NCBI RefSeq assembly: GCF_035918095.1 | Contig: NZ_CP109137.1 | Location: forward strand, 5,086,001-5,150,000 | Length of the DNA stretch: 64,000 nt | Source: Streptomyces sp. NBC_01750 | GTDB taxonomy: Bacteria; Actinomycetota; Actinomycetes; Streptomycetales; Streptomycetaceae | Direction: 5' to 3' | Part shown: positions 19,013 to 27,604 of the stretch, one piece after another | Layout: each line of letters begins with the position of its first letter | How positions within the stretch are numbered: position 1 is the stretch's first letter | The notes under the pieces: generated by a model | The model's input: the letters and a program-made list of their open reading frames with translations, nothing else | The model's database searches: none | Told to the model about the DNA's origin: nothing | Position numbers and translations under genes: made by a program

Positions 19013-20335
19013 CTAGTGCGGCAACGGCATCATCGGGAAACTGCCGGTGTTGGTCGGCGCGTGCTCGGGCAGCCAGAGCACCGCGATCGCACCGCCGGAC
19101 TGGCCCAGCGGCGTCTCGGTGCCTTCCGGTGCGGCATTGCGGAAGGTCAGCCGCGCACCGAGGACGCGGGCCTGGCCGGCCGCGATCGTCAGGCCCAGGC
19201 CGTGGCCCGTGCCCGCGCGGTCGCTGGCGCCCGTACGGAAGCGGCTCGGGCCCTCGCGCAGCAGCTCCTCGGGGAAGCCGCGGCCGTGGTCCCTGACCCG
19301 CACCACGCGGCCCTCGACCGTGACCTCGATCGGCGCAGCGCCGTACTTGGCGGCGTTGGCCAGCAGATTGAAAAGGATGCGCTCGAGCCGCCGCGGATCG
19401 GTACTGACCCAGGACTCGTGCACCACCCGGACCACCACATCGGTGTTCAGCAGGGCTATCCGGCGGCTGACGAACTCCCCGAGCGCGATCTCCTGAAGTT
19501 CGGCCCGCTCCGACGCACTGTCGAGCCTCGCCACCTCCAGTACGTCCTCGACGAGCGTGCGCATGGCCTGCGCCCGGTCCCGTACCAGCTCACTGGGACG
19601 GCCCGGCGGCAGCAGCTCGGCCGCCGTGAGCAGCCCGGTCACCGGAGTGCGCAGCTCGTGCGCGATGTCCGCGGTGACGCGGCGCTCCGCCTCGATGCGC
19701 TCGTTCAGCGCGTCGGTCAGCGCGTCGACGGCGCGGGCGAGGTCGTCGGTCTCGTCGCGTACGACGCCGCCGATCGCGTCCCGTACCCGAACCCCGGTAT
19801 TGCCCTGAGCGACATGGCCGGCGGCCGCGGCAGCCTTGCGCAGCCGGCGCGAGATCTGTCCGCCGATGAGCACGCCGAGCGCGCAGCCGCCGAACACCAC
19901 CGAGACCGAGCCGATGATCAGCGCCCGGTCGAGGTCCTTCATGACGGTGGCGCTGCGGCCGGCGAACTGGCTGTGCAGGGAGAGGACGTCGCCGTTGGCA
20001 AGCGGCACGGCCGCCCAGATGTCGGGCGTGCCGCGGTGGCTCTCTGCCACGTAGCTGCCGCGACGCTTCTCCCGCATCAGCTTCTGCAGGTCCTTGGGCA
20101 GCGCGGGGTCGTTGACCTTCGTGTTGAAGCGCGGGTCCTTGTTCTTGGACGTCTCGTACCAGCGCTGCGCGAGCAGCACCCGGTCCATCTGCACATCGCG
20201 GGCGTTGTCCAGCATCGAGACGCGTGCGGCGTTGTGCACGACAAGACTCAGCGCCACGGCGATCAGCGCGCCGACGGCCGCGATCGAGATGCTGATCTTC
20301 CAACGGATGCCGGTGCGCAGTACGAGCCGCTTCAT
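19013..20335 (-). CDS. cseC: two-component sensor histidine kinase CseC
   Basis: CseC senses cell-envelope damage and phosphorylates CseB, which drives sigE. The 440-residue protein has a first membrane helix (residues about 13-34), an extracytoplasmic loop of about 100 residues, a second helix (about 139-160) and a HAMP-type linker. The H box ADIAHELRTPVTG follows, with the phosphorylated His at 226. N (NLLANAAKYG) and G (DHGRGFP, GHGLGLTI) boxes complete the ATPase. It overlaps cseB by 4 bases. The identification rests on sequence and on the exact gene order sigE-cseA-cseB-cseC known in Streptomyces. Confidence 0.93.
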   Translation of the reverse strand: MKRLVLRTGIRWKISISIAAVGALIAVALSLVVHNAARVSMLDNARDVQMDRVLLAQRWYETSKNKDPRFNTKVNDPALPKDLQKLMREKRRGSYVAESHRGTPDIWAAVPLANGDVLSLHSQFAGRSATVMKDLDRALIIGSVSVVFGGCALGVLIGGQISRRLRKAAAAAGHVAQGNTGVRVRDAIGGVVRDETDDLARAVDALTDALNERIEAERRVTADIAHELRTPVTGLLTAAELLPPGRPSELVRDRAQAMRTLVEDVLEVARLDSASERAELQEIALGEFVSRRIALLNTDVVVRVVHESWVSTDPRRLERILFNLLANAAKYGAAPIEVTVEGRVVRVRDHGRGFPEELLREGPSRFRTGASDRAGTGHGLGLTIAAGQARVLGARLTFRNAAPEGTETPLGQSGGAIAVLWLPEHAPTNTGSFPMMPLPH

Positions 20336-21036
20336 GCCTTGAGCTTGTAGCCGAAGCCGCGGACCGTTTCGATCCGGTCCTGCCCGATCTTGGTGCGTAG
20401 CCGCTGGACATGGACGTCCACGACCCGGGTGTCGCCGCCCCAGCCGTAGTCCCAGACCCGTTCGAGCAGCTTGTCGCGCGAGAGCACGGTGCCCGGCGTG
20501 GCGGAGAACTCCAGCAGCAGCCGCATCTCGGTCGGCGTCAGCGCCACCGGCTCACCGGCCTTGCGTACCTCCATGCCCTCCGTGTCGATCTCCAGATCGC
20601 CGAAGGACAGCGCGCCCTGTTCCTGCTGCCCGGCAGGGTCGGACCCGCCGCCCACCGGTCCGCCCGCGTGCCCGAAGCGGCGCAGCACCGCGCGGATGCG
20701 GGCCACCAGCACAGCGCCGTCGAAGGGCTTCGTCACATAGTCGTCGGCGCCGGCCTCCAGGCCGAGCACCACGTCGATCGAGTCGGCACGCGCCGACAGC
20801 ATGATCACGGGCACGGTCGACTCGTCCCGGATACGGCGGCACAGGCTCACCCCGTCCAGGCCCGGGACCATCACATCGAGCAGCGCTATGTCCGGCCGGT
20901 CGGCGCGGAACGCCTCCAGGCCGAGCAGCCCGTCGGGCATCGCGGTGACCACGAAGCCGTCACGCTCCAGCGCGAGCTGGGTCGCCTCACGGATGACGTC
21001 GTCGTCCTCGACGAAGAGGACATGGGTCTCGGCCAT
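20332..21036 (-). CDS. cseB: two-component response regulator CseB
   Basis: This OmpR/PhoB-type regulator has a receiver domain with phospho-acceptor Asp54 in LLDVMVPG, an acidic EDDD pocket at residues 10-13, and Lys in VTKPFD. A Gly/Gln-rich linker leads to a C-terminal winged helix (LTPTEMRLLLEF, then RVVDVHVQRLRTKIG and VRGFGYKL). CseB-P activates the sigE promoter in the envelope stress response. It is translated between cseA and cseC in the same operon. Confidence 0.94.
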   Translation of the reverse strand: MAETHVLFVEDDDVIREATQLALERDGFVVTAMPDGLLGLEAFRADRPDIALLDVMVPGLDGVSLCRRIRDESTVPVIMLSARADSIDVVLGLEAGADDYVTKPFDGAVLVARIRAVLRRFGHAGGPVGGGSDPAGQQEQGALSFGDLEIDTEGMEVRKAGEPVALTPTEMRLLLEFSATPGTVLSRDKLLERVWDYGWGGDTRVVDVHVQRLRTKIGQDRIETVRGFGYKLKA

Positions 21037-21048
21037 CCTGCTGCTGCC

Positions 21049-21720
21049 TCAGTTCTCGCTCGTTGTGGCTGGGTCAGGTGCGACTGCCTCGCCCTCACCG
21101 ACTGTTCTGCTGAATTCGTTGCGTACCCAGTACTGCTGGGCGAATCTGCCGCCCGACCAGCGGTACGTGGTCACTTCCTCGCCGGACGGCTCGGTCACCG
21201 GATCGCCCTTGGTGTACACCTGCTTGGTCACCACCAGGTCCCCCCGGTCGATCGCGGAGTACACCGCCGGTTCCTCGGCCGCAAAAACGTTCTCGTACTT
21301 GTCGCCGTTCTCGCGGTACACGTACGTGCCCATGCCGACCGCGTCCCCGCACGTCAGCACATTGACGACGACATCGGGCGAGGTCCCGCCGGTGAGGTTC
21401 CCGTACGAGGTGTCCACAGGGTACGAGTCCCGGCCGCACGGTTTGAGGTCGGCCTTGACCCGCTCGCTGACCTTCGGGTCACTCATGATCAGCTTCACCG
21501 CGTTGACACTCTCGGGCTTCCGCGCGGCGCTGCCGGAGGACGTGACCGGGGAGGGGGTGGTCTTGGCCGCCGCATCGGCATGGGCCGCACCCTCGTCCTG
21601 CACGCCGGAGCCGCCCGTGGAGCAGGCGACGGTGAACAGGCCGACGGCGGCGAGCCCGGCCACTGCCGCGCCGCTCGCCGCCCTTGCCCTGCTGCCGCTT
21701 CTGCCTGTCAGGCCGCGCAC
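21049..21720 (-). CDS. cseA: lipoprotein CseA
   Basis: The 223-residue protein has a lipoprotein signal ending TVAC, so Cys33 is the predicted lipidated residue. An extracytoplasmic domain with two further cysteines follows. In S. coelicolor, loss of CseA raises sigE expression, so it is regarded as a negative modulator of CseC signalling. The start is GTG 21720, which overlaps the end of sigE by 13 bases. The short gap to cseB (12 bases) fits one operon. Confidence 0.9.
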   Translation of the reverse strand: MRGLTGRSGSRARAASGAAVAGLAAVGLFTVACSTGGSGVQDEGAAHADAAAKTTPSPVTSSGSAARKPESVNAVKLIMSDPKVSERVKADLKPCGRDSYPVDTSYGNLTGGTSPDVVVNVLTCGDAVGMGTYVYRENGDKYENVFAAEEPAVYSAIDRGDLVVTKQVYTKGDPVTEPSGEEVTTYRWSGGRFAQQYWVRNEFSRTVGEGEAVAPDPATTSEN

Positions 21721-22274
21721 CGCTCCTGCCCCCGTTCGTCATGCTCACGCCGCACTTCGGCCCGCTCAAGGGCACGGGCGTCCAGGTCCCGGCTCTCCAG
21801 CTCCTGGCGGAGCCGGGCGAGCGCCCGGTGCAGCGTGCTCTTCACCGTACCGGCCGACATACCGAGTGCGGCAGCCGTCTCTTCGGTGCTCATCTGCTCC
21901 CAGTGTCGCAGCACCACAACGCTGCGCTGCTTGGGCGCCAGCACCTTCAGAATGTCCATCAGCAGGGCGCGGTCCGCGCGCTGCTCACTGCCGTCCTCGA
22001 CACTCGCGTCGGGCAGCTGCTCGGTCGGGACCTCTTCGAGCTTGCGGGCGCGCCACCACTCCGTACGCGTATTGATCATCACGCGGCGCAGGTACGCGTC
22101 GGCGAGCGACTTGTCCGCGATGCCGTCCCAGCGGCCGTACGTGCGGACCAGAGCGGTCTGCAGCAGGTCCTGCGCGTCGATCGGGTCGGGGACGAGACGC
22201 CGGGCGCTGCGCAGCAGCGCCTCCTGCCGAGTGCGTACGTACTCTTCGAATTCGAGCACCTCGCCGTGCGCCAT
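21708..22274 (-). CDS. sigE: ECF RNA polymerase sigma factor SigE
   Basis: SigE directs transcription of cell-envelope stress genes. The 188-residue protein has region 2 (LEFEEYVRTRQEALLRSARRLV, then DAQDLLQTALVRTYGRW and YLRRVMINTRTEWWRARK). Region 4 follows (QRSVVVLRHWEQMSTEETAAALGMSAGTVKSTLHRALARLR). The text agrees closely with S. coelicolor SigE as I remember it. ATG 22274 has GGAGG upstream; the frame extends further but reads as noise. Its expression should depend on CseB acting on the upstream region, which holds an inverted repeat. Confidence 0.94.
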   Translation of the reverse strand: MAHGEVLEFEEYVRTRQEALLRSARRLVPDPIDAQDLLQTALVRTYGRWDGIADKSLADAYLRRVMINTRTEWWRARKLEEVPTEQLPDASVEDGSEQRADRALLMDILKVLAPKQRSVVVLRHWEQMSTEETAAALGMSAGTVKSTLHRALARLRQELESRDLDARALERAEVRREHDERGQERCAA

Positions 22275-22291
22275 TCCAACCGCCTCCGTCC

Positions 22292-22349
22292 CCGTGACAA
22301 GCCACTGCCTTGCCTTACGTCCCAAGAAGCTACGGAGGACTTGTCACGG
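22292..22349. promoter_or_regulatory. inverted repeat upstream of sigE
   Basis: CCGTGACAAG (22292-22301) and CTTGTCACGG (22340-22349) are perfect 10-bp inverted copies separated by 38 bases, 18-75 bp before the sigE start codon. The sites could bind a dimeric regulator such as CseB, or form a long-range stem in the leader RNA. Confidence 0.45.
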
Positions 22350-22469
22350 CACTGTGCGGAGCAGCCGTCGGCGGGCGCACGGCCGTCCATCGGTTGTGTA
22401 ACAGCGGAGGTTTCAGGTGCGGTTCGGGTGGGAAACGGCCGTGGGGCCGGATGCGGACCGGGCGCGGGT

Positions 22470-23384
22470 TCAGCCGAGAGGGAGGCGGTAGACACCGTCC
22501 TCCAAGTGCTCGACGAGGCCGTCGGCGACCAGCCCCTCCAGCGCCCGCGCCCGCTGCACCGGTTCGTGCCAGACCGCGTCCAGCGCCGCCTGTTCGACCG
22601 GAGCCACCGCCTCACGCAGTACGGCGAGGAGCTTGCCGCGCACTTGGCGGTCGGTGCCCGCGTATGTCTGGCCGCGGCGCGCCGGACCTTCGTAGGCGGG
22701 TTTCCCGGCCAGCCGCCAGGCGCACCGTTCGGCGATCGGGCAGCGCGCGCAGTCCTCGTTCTTCGCGGTGCACACCAGCGCGCCCAGCTCCATGGAGGCC
22801 GCCGCCCAGCGGGCCGCGGTCAACTCCTCCTCCGGGAGCAGTGCACGGGCCAGCTTGCGCTCGGCCGCTGTCGTCGCGGTCGGCGGGTACTGGATGCCGG
22901 TCGCGGCGCGGGCGAAGACCCGCCGGACATTGGTGTCGAGGACGGCATGCCGCTGCCCGTACGCGAAGGAGGCCACCGCGGCCGCCGTGTACTCACCGAT
23001 TCCGGGCAGCGAGAGCAACTGCCCATGGTCGCTGGGTACATCGCCGCCGTGTCGCTCCGTTATCGCCTGCGCGGCCCCGTGCAGCCGCAGCGCGCGCCGC
23101 GGATAGCCGAGCCGGCCCCAGGCGCGGACGGCCTCGCCGGGCGCCTCGGCCGCGAGATCGGCGGGGCGCGGCCAGCGGGCCAGCCACCGCTCGTACACGG
23201 GGAGCACCCGGCTGACCGGGGTCTGCTGGAGCATGAACTCGCTGACCATCACACCCCAGGCACCGGCCTCGGGGCGGCGCCAGGGGAGGTCGCGGGCGTT
23301 CTTGTCGAACCAGGCGATGACGGGGGCGTGGAGGGAGGCCGCGTCGGACGTGGCGATGGCGGGGTCTGCGGTGGTGTCAGTCAT
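22470..23384 (-). CDS. mutY: A/G-specific adenine DNA glycosylase
   Basis: MutY removes adenine mispaired with 8-oxoguanine. The 304-residue protein has the catalytic Glu49 in SEFMLQQTPVSRV, the helix-hairpin-helix LPGIGEYTAAAV and Asp150 in VLDTNVRRV. The [4Fe-4S] ligands C205, C212, C215 and C221 are spaced C-x6-C-x2-C-x5-C. The C-terminal 8-oxoG-recognition NUDIX-like domain of longer MutY proteins is shortened. ATG 23384 is preferred over an ATG eight codons upstream, because the extra residues are not family-like. Confidence 0.9.
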   Translation of the reverse strand: MTDTTADPAIATSDAASLHAPVIAWFDKNARDLPWRRPEAGAWGVMVSEFMLQQTPVSRVLPVYERWLARWPRPADLAAEAPGEAVRAWGRLGYPRRALRLHGAAQAITERHGGDVPSDHGQLLSLPGIGEYTAAAVASFAYGQRHAVLDTNVRRVFARAATGIQYPPTATTAAERKLARALLPEEELTAARWAAASMELGALVCTAKNEDCARCPIAERCAWRLAGKPAYEGPARRGQTYAGTDRQVRGKLLAVLREAVAPVEQAALDAVWHEPVQRARALEGLVADGLVEHLEDGVYRLPLG

Positions 23385-23769
23385 GGCACTCCGATCCTGG
23401 CACGTCATGGCTACCGGACGGTGCTTACGCTCCGGGGGGCCGCCGCCTGTCGGCCGCGGCCCGGTCCGGCGGACCGGACCACGAAGCCCTCACAGCTCGT
23501 ACGCATGGTGATCGTCGCCCGCGCCCGCCGGGCCGGCGGGAGGGTGAAGAGGAACGCCACCGCGACCGTGGATGCCGCGGGCGACGCTGTCGATGGTCAC
23601 GGACCGTACCTGTCACGCGCAGACGGTCACCCATAGCGACCGATCGGAGCACACCCTGATGAATGCCGGCGGTGGGGCCGGTCCGTCCGGGATGATGATC
23701 CGTGGAACTTACCGAGTCGGGCGGCGGGTGGGGCGGGAGTTGGACCGGATCTCTCGTAGAGTTTGGGCC
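23385..23769. other. intergenic region upstream of the membrane-anchored unknown
   Basis: Between divergent mutY and the gene at 23770 I see no convincing gene. TAGAGT (23757-23762), eight bases before the GTG, resembles a -10 element and would give a leaderless transcript. The open frame upstream of that GTG has no family-like content. Confidence 0.4.
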
Positions 23770-24561
23770 GTGGGATCTCTGCGCAATCCGATCGGGCCGC
23801 TCCCCTCCTCCATCTACTGGCGACGGAGGGCAGTCGCGGCGTCTTTGATCGCGCTCCTCGCGCTGCTGATCGCATGGGCCCTCAGTTCCGGTGGGGGCAA
23901 AGGGGGCAAGGCCGACGACGGCGCCAACGGCTCGACTCCCGCGCCCTCCATCACGCCCGGACCCGCCCAGTCGGGGCCCGCGATCAGCGAACAGCCCGGC
24001 GGCCGCGACGAGTCGGGCGACACCGGCGGCGACACCGGTGGCGAGAGCGACGGTACGGATGCCGGATCGGGCGGTGACCCGGGCAAGAACGGCGACAACG
24101 GAACGGGTGGTGCTTCCAGCGGCGGCGGGGGCGGCCAGCAGGTTCCCGCGGGCTCCAGCCTCCCCGACTGCGCCCCCGGCGCTGTGAAGTTCACGCTGCG
24201 CAGCCTCAAAGTCTCGTACGAGCCGGGGGTGAAGCCCACGTTCCAGCTGGTCGCCGCCAACTCGTCGGCGACGACCTGCAAGGCGGACTTCGGCCCCAAG
24301 GCGGTCGTGCTGACGGTCACCGACGACAAGGACGACGATGTGTGGTCCTCCAAGGACTGCCCGCACACGCCGGGCAGTCTGCTGCTGAGGGTCCCGGCGG
24401 GCGCGAGCATCACGCATACCGTGGAGTGGGACCGCAGGCGGAGCGCGCCGCAGTGCGCCACGCCGCCCGCGGGGGCCGTCCCGCCCGGTACGTACCTGCT
24501 GGAAGCGGAGATCAAGGGCGTGACGGTGCTGCCTGCGTCGTTCCGCCTGGACAAGGACTGA
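23770..24561 (+). CDS. membrane-anchored conserved hypothetical protein, 263 aa
   Basis: The protein starts with a short cytoplasmic segment (GSLRNPIGPLPSSIYWRRR) and one membrane helix (AVAASLIALLALLIAWALSSG). A disordered linker of about 95 residues, rich in Gly, Asp and Ser, follows. The C-terminal domain of about 125 residues contains four cysteines and a beta-sandwich-like pattern (FTLRSLKVSYEPGVKPTFQL). The function is unknown; an extracytoplasmic location follows from the topology. The GTG 23770 start is chosen because the conserved GSLRNPIGPLP segment begins there; longer starts are possible. Confidence 0.65.
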   Translation: MGSLRNPIGPLPSSIYWRRRAVAASLIALLALLIAWALSSGGGKGGKADDGANGSTPAPSITPGPAQSGPAISEQPGGRDESGDTGGDTGGESDGTDAGSGGDPGKNGDNGTGGASSGGGGGQQVPAGSSLPDCAPGAVKFTLRSLKVSYEPGVKPTFQLVAANSSATTCKADFGPKAVVLTVTDDKDDDVWSSKDCPHTPGSLLLRVPAGASITHTVEWDRRRSAPQCATPPAGAVPPGTYLLEAEIKGVTVLPASFRLDKD

Positions 24562-24581
24562 CCGGCCCCGGCCGGGGCCGG
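24562..24581. terminator. palindromic hairpin between convergent genes
   Basis: CCGGCCCCGGCCGGGGCCGG is a self-complementary GC-only sequence between the membrane-protein gene and convergent disA. It may end transcription from either side. It has no T run. Confidence 0.5.
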
Positions 24582-24584
24582 AGG

Positions 24585-25709
24585 CTAGACGTACCGCTCG
24601 AGGATCGAGGACTCGGCGAGCCGTGAAAGCCCCTCGCGCACGCTGCGGGCCCGCGCCTCGCCCACGCCGTCGACCGTCTGCAGATCGTCGACGCTGGCCG
24701 CGAGAAGCTTCTGCAGTCCGCCGAAATGCTCGACGAGCCGCTCGATGATCGCGCCGGGCAGCCGCGGCACCTTCGCCAGCAGGCGGTAACCCCGTGGCGA
24801 GACCGCGGAGTCGAGTGTTTCGGGAGCGCCGGTGTATCCCAACGCCTTCGCGACTATAGGCAGTTCGAGCAGCTCGGCGTGGGTGAGCTCATTCAGCTCG
24901 GTGAGCGCCTCGGCGACCGTACGGGACCGCTTCGCGGTCGGCTCCGGCACATAGTCACGGACGACCAGCTCCCGCTCCGGCTCCACTCCGGCGATCAACT
25001 CGTCGAGCTGGAGGGAGAGAAGGCGGCCGTCGGTGCCCAACTCCACCACGTACTCGGCGATTTCGGTGGCGATCCGGCGCACCATCTCCAGACGCTGCGC
25101 CACCGCCGTCACGTCCCGGACCGTCACCAGGTCCTCGATCTCCAGGGCGGAGAGTGTGCCCGCCACCTCGTCGAGGCGGAGCTTGTACCGCTCCAGCGTC
25201 GCGAGGGCCTGGTTGGCGCGGGAGAGGATCGCGGCCGACTCCTCCAGCACGCGGCGCTCGCCGTCCACGTACAGCGCGATCAGCCGCATGGACTGCGATA
25301 CGGAGACGACCGGGTAGGCGCACTGCCGGGATACCCGGTCCGCGGTGCGGTGGCGGGTGCCGGTCTCCTCGGTAGGGATGGACGCGTCCGGGACCAGCTG
25401 CACACCGGCCCGGTGGATCTTGCTGATGTCCTTGTCGAGGATGAGCGCGCCGTCGAGTTTGCACAGCTCGCGCAGCCGGGTCGAGGTGAATTCCACATCC
25501 AGCACAAAACCGCCGGTACACATGGATTCGACAGTTTTGTCCATGCCGAGGACGAGCAGGCCTCCGGTGTTGCCGCGGAGGATCCGCTCCAGGCCGTCGC
25601 GCAGGGCGGTGCCGGGAGCGACCGCGCTCAGGGCGGCGCGGATCAGCGCTTCGTTGCCGGAGCCTCCGCCGGACTTTCCGGGTGCTGATGCCCCGTCCTT
25701 GGCTGCCAC
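24585..25709 (-). CDS. disA: DNA integrity scanning diadenylate cyclase
   Basis: DisA makes the second messenger c-di-AMP and responds to branched DNA. The 374-residue protein has the DAC domain, with the active-site DGA at residues 86-88 (KLDGALILD) and RHR at 119-121 (GTRHRTADR). A long helical spine follows, then C-terminal helix-hairpin-helix DNA-binding motifs (FGGLQKLLAASVDDLQTVDGVGEARARSVREG). It lies 44 bases downstream of radA in the same direction, as in many Gram-positive bacteria. Confidence 0.96.
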   Translation of the reverse strand: MAAKDGASAPGKSGGGSGNEALIRAALSAVAPGTALRDGLERILRGNTGGLLVLGMDKTVESMCTGGFVLDVEFTSTRLRELCKLDGALILDKDISKIHRAGVQLVPDASIPTEETGTRHRTADRVSRQCAYPVVSVSQSMRLIALYVDGERRVLEESAAILSRANQALATLERYKLRLDEVAGTLSALEIEDLVTVRDVTAVAQRLEMVRRIATEIAEYVVELGTDGRLLSLQLDELIAGVEPERELVVRDYVPEPTAKRSRTVAEALTELNELTHAELLELPIVAKALGYTGAPETLDSAVSPRGYRLLAKVPRLPGAIIERLVEHFGGLQKLLAASVDDLQTVDGVGEARARSVREGLSRLAESSILERYV

Positions 25710-25753
25710 TGCACTCCTCCGGCTCGTACGGATGGGCGAGACCAGGGCAAAGT

Positions 25754-27208
25754 CTACCGGCGCGGGTCGTCGTCCCGGGTGGCCTCCGCACGCTCTTTGC
25801 GCGGGGCCGTTACGGAGGCCCCGTCGGAAGGCCTCTGCCGCCCGCGCGGGAGCACCCTCAGCGCCTCCCCCATATCGGCCACTTCTATGACCTTCATACC
25901 GGTCGGGACCTTGCCGGGATCGGACGGTACGAGTGCGTGCGTGAAGCCGAGCCGGTGGGCTTCAGCGAGTCGGCGCTGGACGCCCGTGACCCGTCTGACC
26001 TCCCCCGCGAGGCCGACTTCGCCGATCGCGACGAGGTTCTTGGGAAGCGGAGTGTCGCTGGCGGCCGAGGCGAGCGCGAGCGCGATCGCCAGGTCCGCGG
26101 CGGGCTCGGAGAGCTTCACGCCGCCGACGGTCGCGCTGTAGATGTCGCGCTTGCCGAGCGCGGTGATCCGGCCGCGCTGCTCGAGGACCGCGAGCATCAT
26201 CGACACCCGTGAGGTCTCCAGACCCGAGGTGGTGCGCCGGGGCGAAGGGATCTGCGAGTCGACGGTCAGCGCCTGCACCTCGGCGACGAGCGGGCGGCGG
26301 CCTTCCAGGGTGACCGTGAGACAGGTGCCGGGGACCGCCTCGGCCCGGCGGGTGAGGAAGAGGCCCGAGGGGTCGGCCAGGCCGGTGATGCCCTCGTCGT
26401 GCAGCTCGAAGCAGCCGACTTCGTCGGTCGTGCCGTAGCGGTTCTTGACACCCCGTACGAGACGAAGGCGGGCGTGCCGGTCGCCCTCGAAGGACAGCAC
26501 GACGTCCACCAGATGCTCGAGCAGTCGCGGTCCCGCGATCGCGCCGTCCTTGGTGACATGGCCGACCAGCAGCGTGGACATCCCGCGCTCCTTGGAGGCG
26601 CGGATCAGCGCGCCGGCGACCTCGCGGACCTGCGCCATGCCGCCGGGCGCACCGTCGATCTCCGGCGATGCGACGGTCTGTACGGAGTCGAGGATCAGCA
26701 GGGACGGCTTGACCGCGTCCAAGTGGCCGAGGACCGCGGAGAGATCGGTCTCGGCGGCGAGATAGAGGTGGTCGTGCAGGGCATGGATCCGGTCGGCGCG
26801 CAGGCGGACCTGGCTCGCGGACTCCTCGCCCGTGACGTACAGCGTCCGGTGCTCGTCGCTCGCGGCCTTGGCGGCGACGTCGAGCAGCAGCGTGGACTTG
26901 CCGACGCCCGGTTCGCCCGCGAGCAGCACGACGGCGCCGGGCACCAGACCGCCGCCGAGGACGCGGTCGAGCTCGTCCACACCGGTGGAGCGGGCGGTCG
27001 CCTGCCGGCCGTCGACCTGGCCGATGGGGACGGCGGCGGTGGAGACGCGGCCCGCCGCGGTCGTACGGACAGCGGGCGCGCCGTACTCCTCGACCGTGCC
27101 CCAGGCCTGGCACTCGGGGCAGCGGCCGAGCCACTTGGCGGTCGTCCAGCCGCATTCTGTGCAGCGGTAGGACGGCCGGTCCTTCGCGGATTTCGTACGG
27201 GCAGCCAT
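25754..27208 (-). CDS. radA: DNA repair protein RadA
   Basis: RadA (Sms) is a RecA-like ATPase that promotes branch migration in recombination. The 484-residue protein has an N-terminal zinc finger with C16, C19, C30 and C33 (YRCTECGWTTAKWLGRCPEC). Walker A is GEPGVGKSTLLLD, the RadA-specific KNRYG is in VKNRYGTTDEVG, and a Lon-protease-like C-terminal domain includes PAADLAIALALASA. The start is ATG 27208; the frame continues upstream without family resemblance. It probably forms an operon with disA. Confidence 0.95.
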   Translation of the reverse strand: MAARTKSAKDRPSYRCTECGWTTAKWLGRCPECQAWGTVEEYGAPAVRTTAAGRVSTAAVPIGQVDGRQATARSTGVDELDRVLGGGLVPGAVVLLAGEPGVGKSTLLLDVAAKAASDEHRTLYVTGEESASQVRLRADRIHALHDHLYLAAETDLSAVLGHLDAVKPSLLILDSVQTVASPEIDGAPGGMAQVREVAGALIRASKERGMSTLLVGHVTKDGAIAGPRLLEHLVDVVLSFEGDRHARLRLVRGVKNRYGTTDEVGCFELHDEGITGLADPSGLFLTRRAEAVPGTCLTVTLEGRRPLVAEVQALTVDSQIPSPRRTTSGLETSRVSMMLAVLEQRGRITALGKRDIYSATVGGVKLSEPAADLAIALALASAASDTPLPKNLVAIGEVGLAGEVRRVTGVQRRLAEAHRLGFTHALVPSDPGKVPTGMKVIEVADMGEALRVLPRGRQRPSDGASVTAPRKERAEATRDDDPRR

Positions 27209-27604
27209 GCGGAGACCGTATCGGGGAGCGCTGACAACGCGGTCGCCGCGGTCACCGCGGGCCACTTACCGACGTCGAAGCGCAGGTGGGTGATGTCCGC
27301 CGAGCCGCGGACCGGATCCGCTTCGGTCCGACGGGCCCGCCGACATGGCACGCCTGCCGGCGCCGAGCAGGACCGGGACGAACCTGGTGTGGATGCCGTC
27401 CAGCAGGCCGGTGTCCAGCCGCTCCGGCCATGACGGGGCGACTGCCCGGCGGCGCCGAACTCATCGCCGTCCGGCGTACGCCGGTGGTCCAGTAGGGGCG
27501 GAATTAACGATTCCTGTCCCCCTTCGGGCGAACTGTTCACCCGTAAGGATTAAAAGTGTTCAAGAGGTATGAACGGGATCTCGTCCTGCGCCTACGGTCG
27601 CGAC
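27209..27604. other. intergenic region containing a gene remnant
   Basis: Of these 396 bases, about 27262-27455 are a degraded dihydrofolate-reductase-like gene on the minus strand, described separately. The rest holds the promoter region of the sigma-like/BACON gene. TACGGT (27591-27596), nine bases before its GTG, resembles a -10 element. Confidence 0.5.
27262..27455 (-). pseudogene. remnant of a dihydrofolate reductase (RibD C-terminal) family gene
   Basis: On the minus strand one frame reads LDTGLLDGIHTRFVPVLLGA (27418 downwards). This matches the AGLVDEIHLHLVPVLLGAG block of small RibD-C/dihydrofolate-reductase family proteins. A second frame then reads SADITHLRFDVGKW (27309 downwards), matching the family's terminal GVTHLRFRV. 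The two blocks are in different frames, so a frameshift lies between them. The N-terminal two thirds, including the nucleotide-binding part, are missing. Nothing here can encode a working enzyme. Confidence 0.6.

Noticed and set aside
23572..23769. 66-residue N-terminal extension of the membrane-anchored unknown
   Set aside because: The extension is not protein-like and lacks a ribosome-binding site; the conserved segment begins at GTG 23770.
27252..27464. Small protein gene on the minus strand upstream of radA
   Set aside because: The open frame overlaps the dihydrofolate-reductase remnant in a different frame and matches no family; it is a by-product of the pseudogene.
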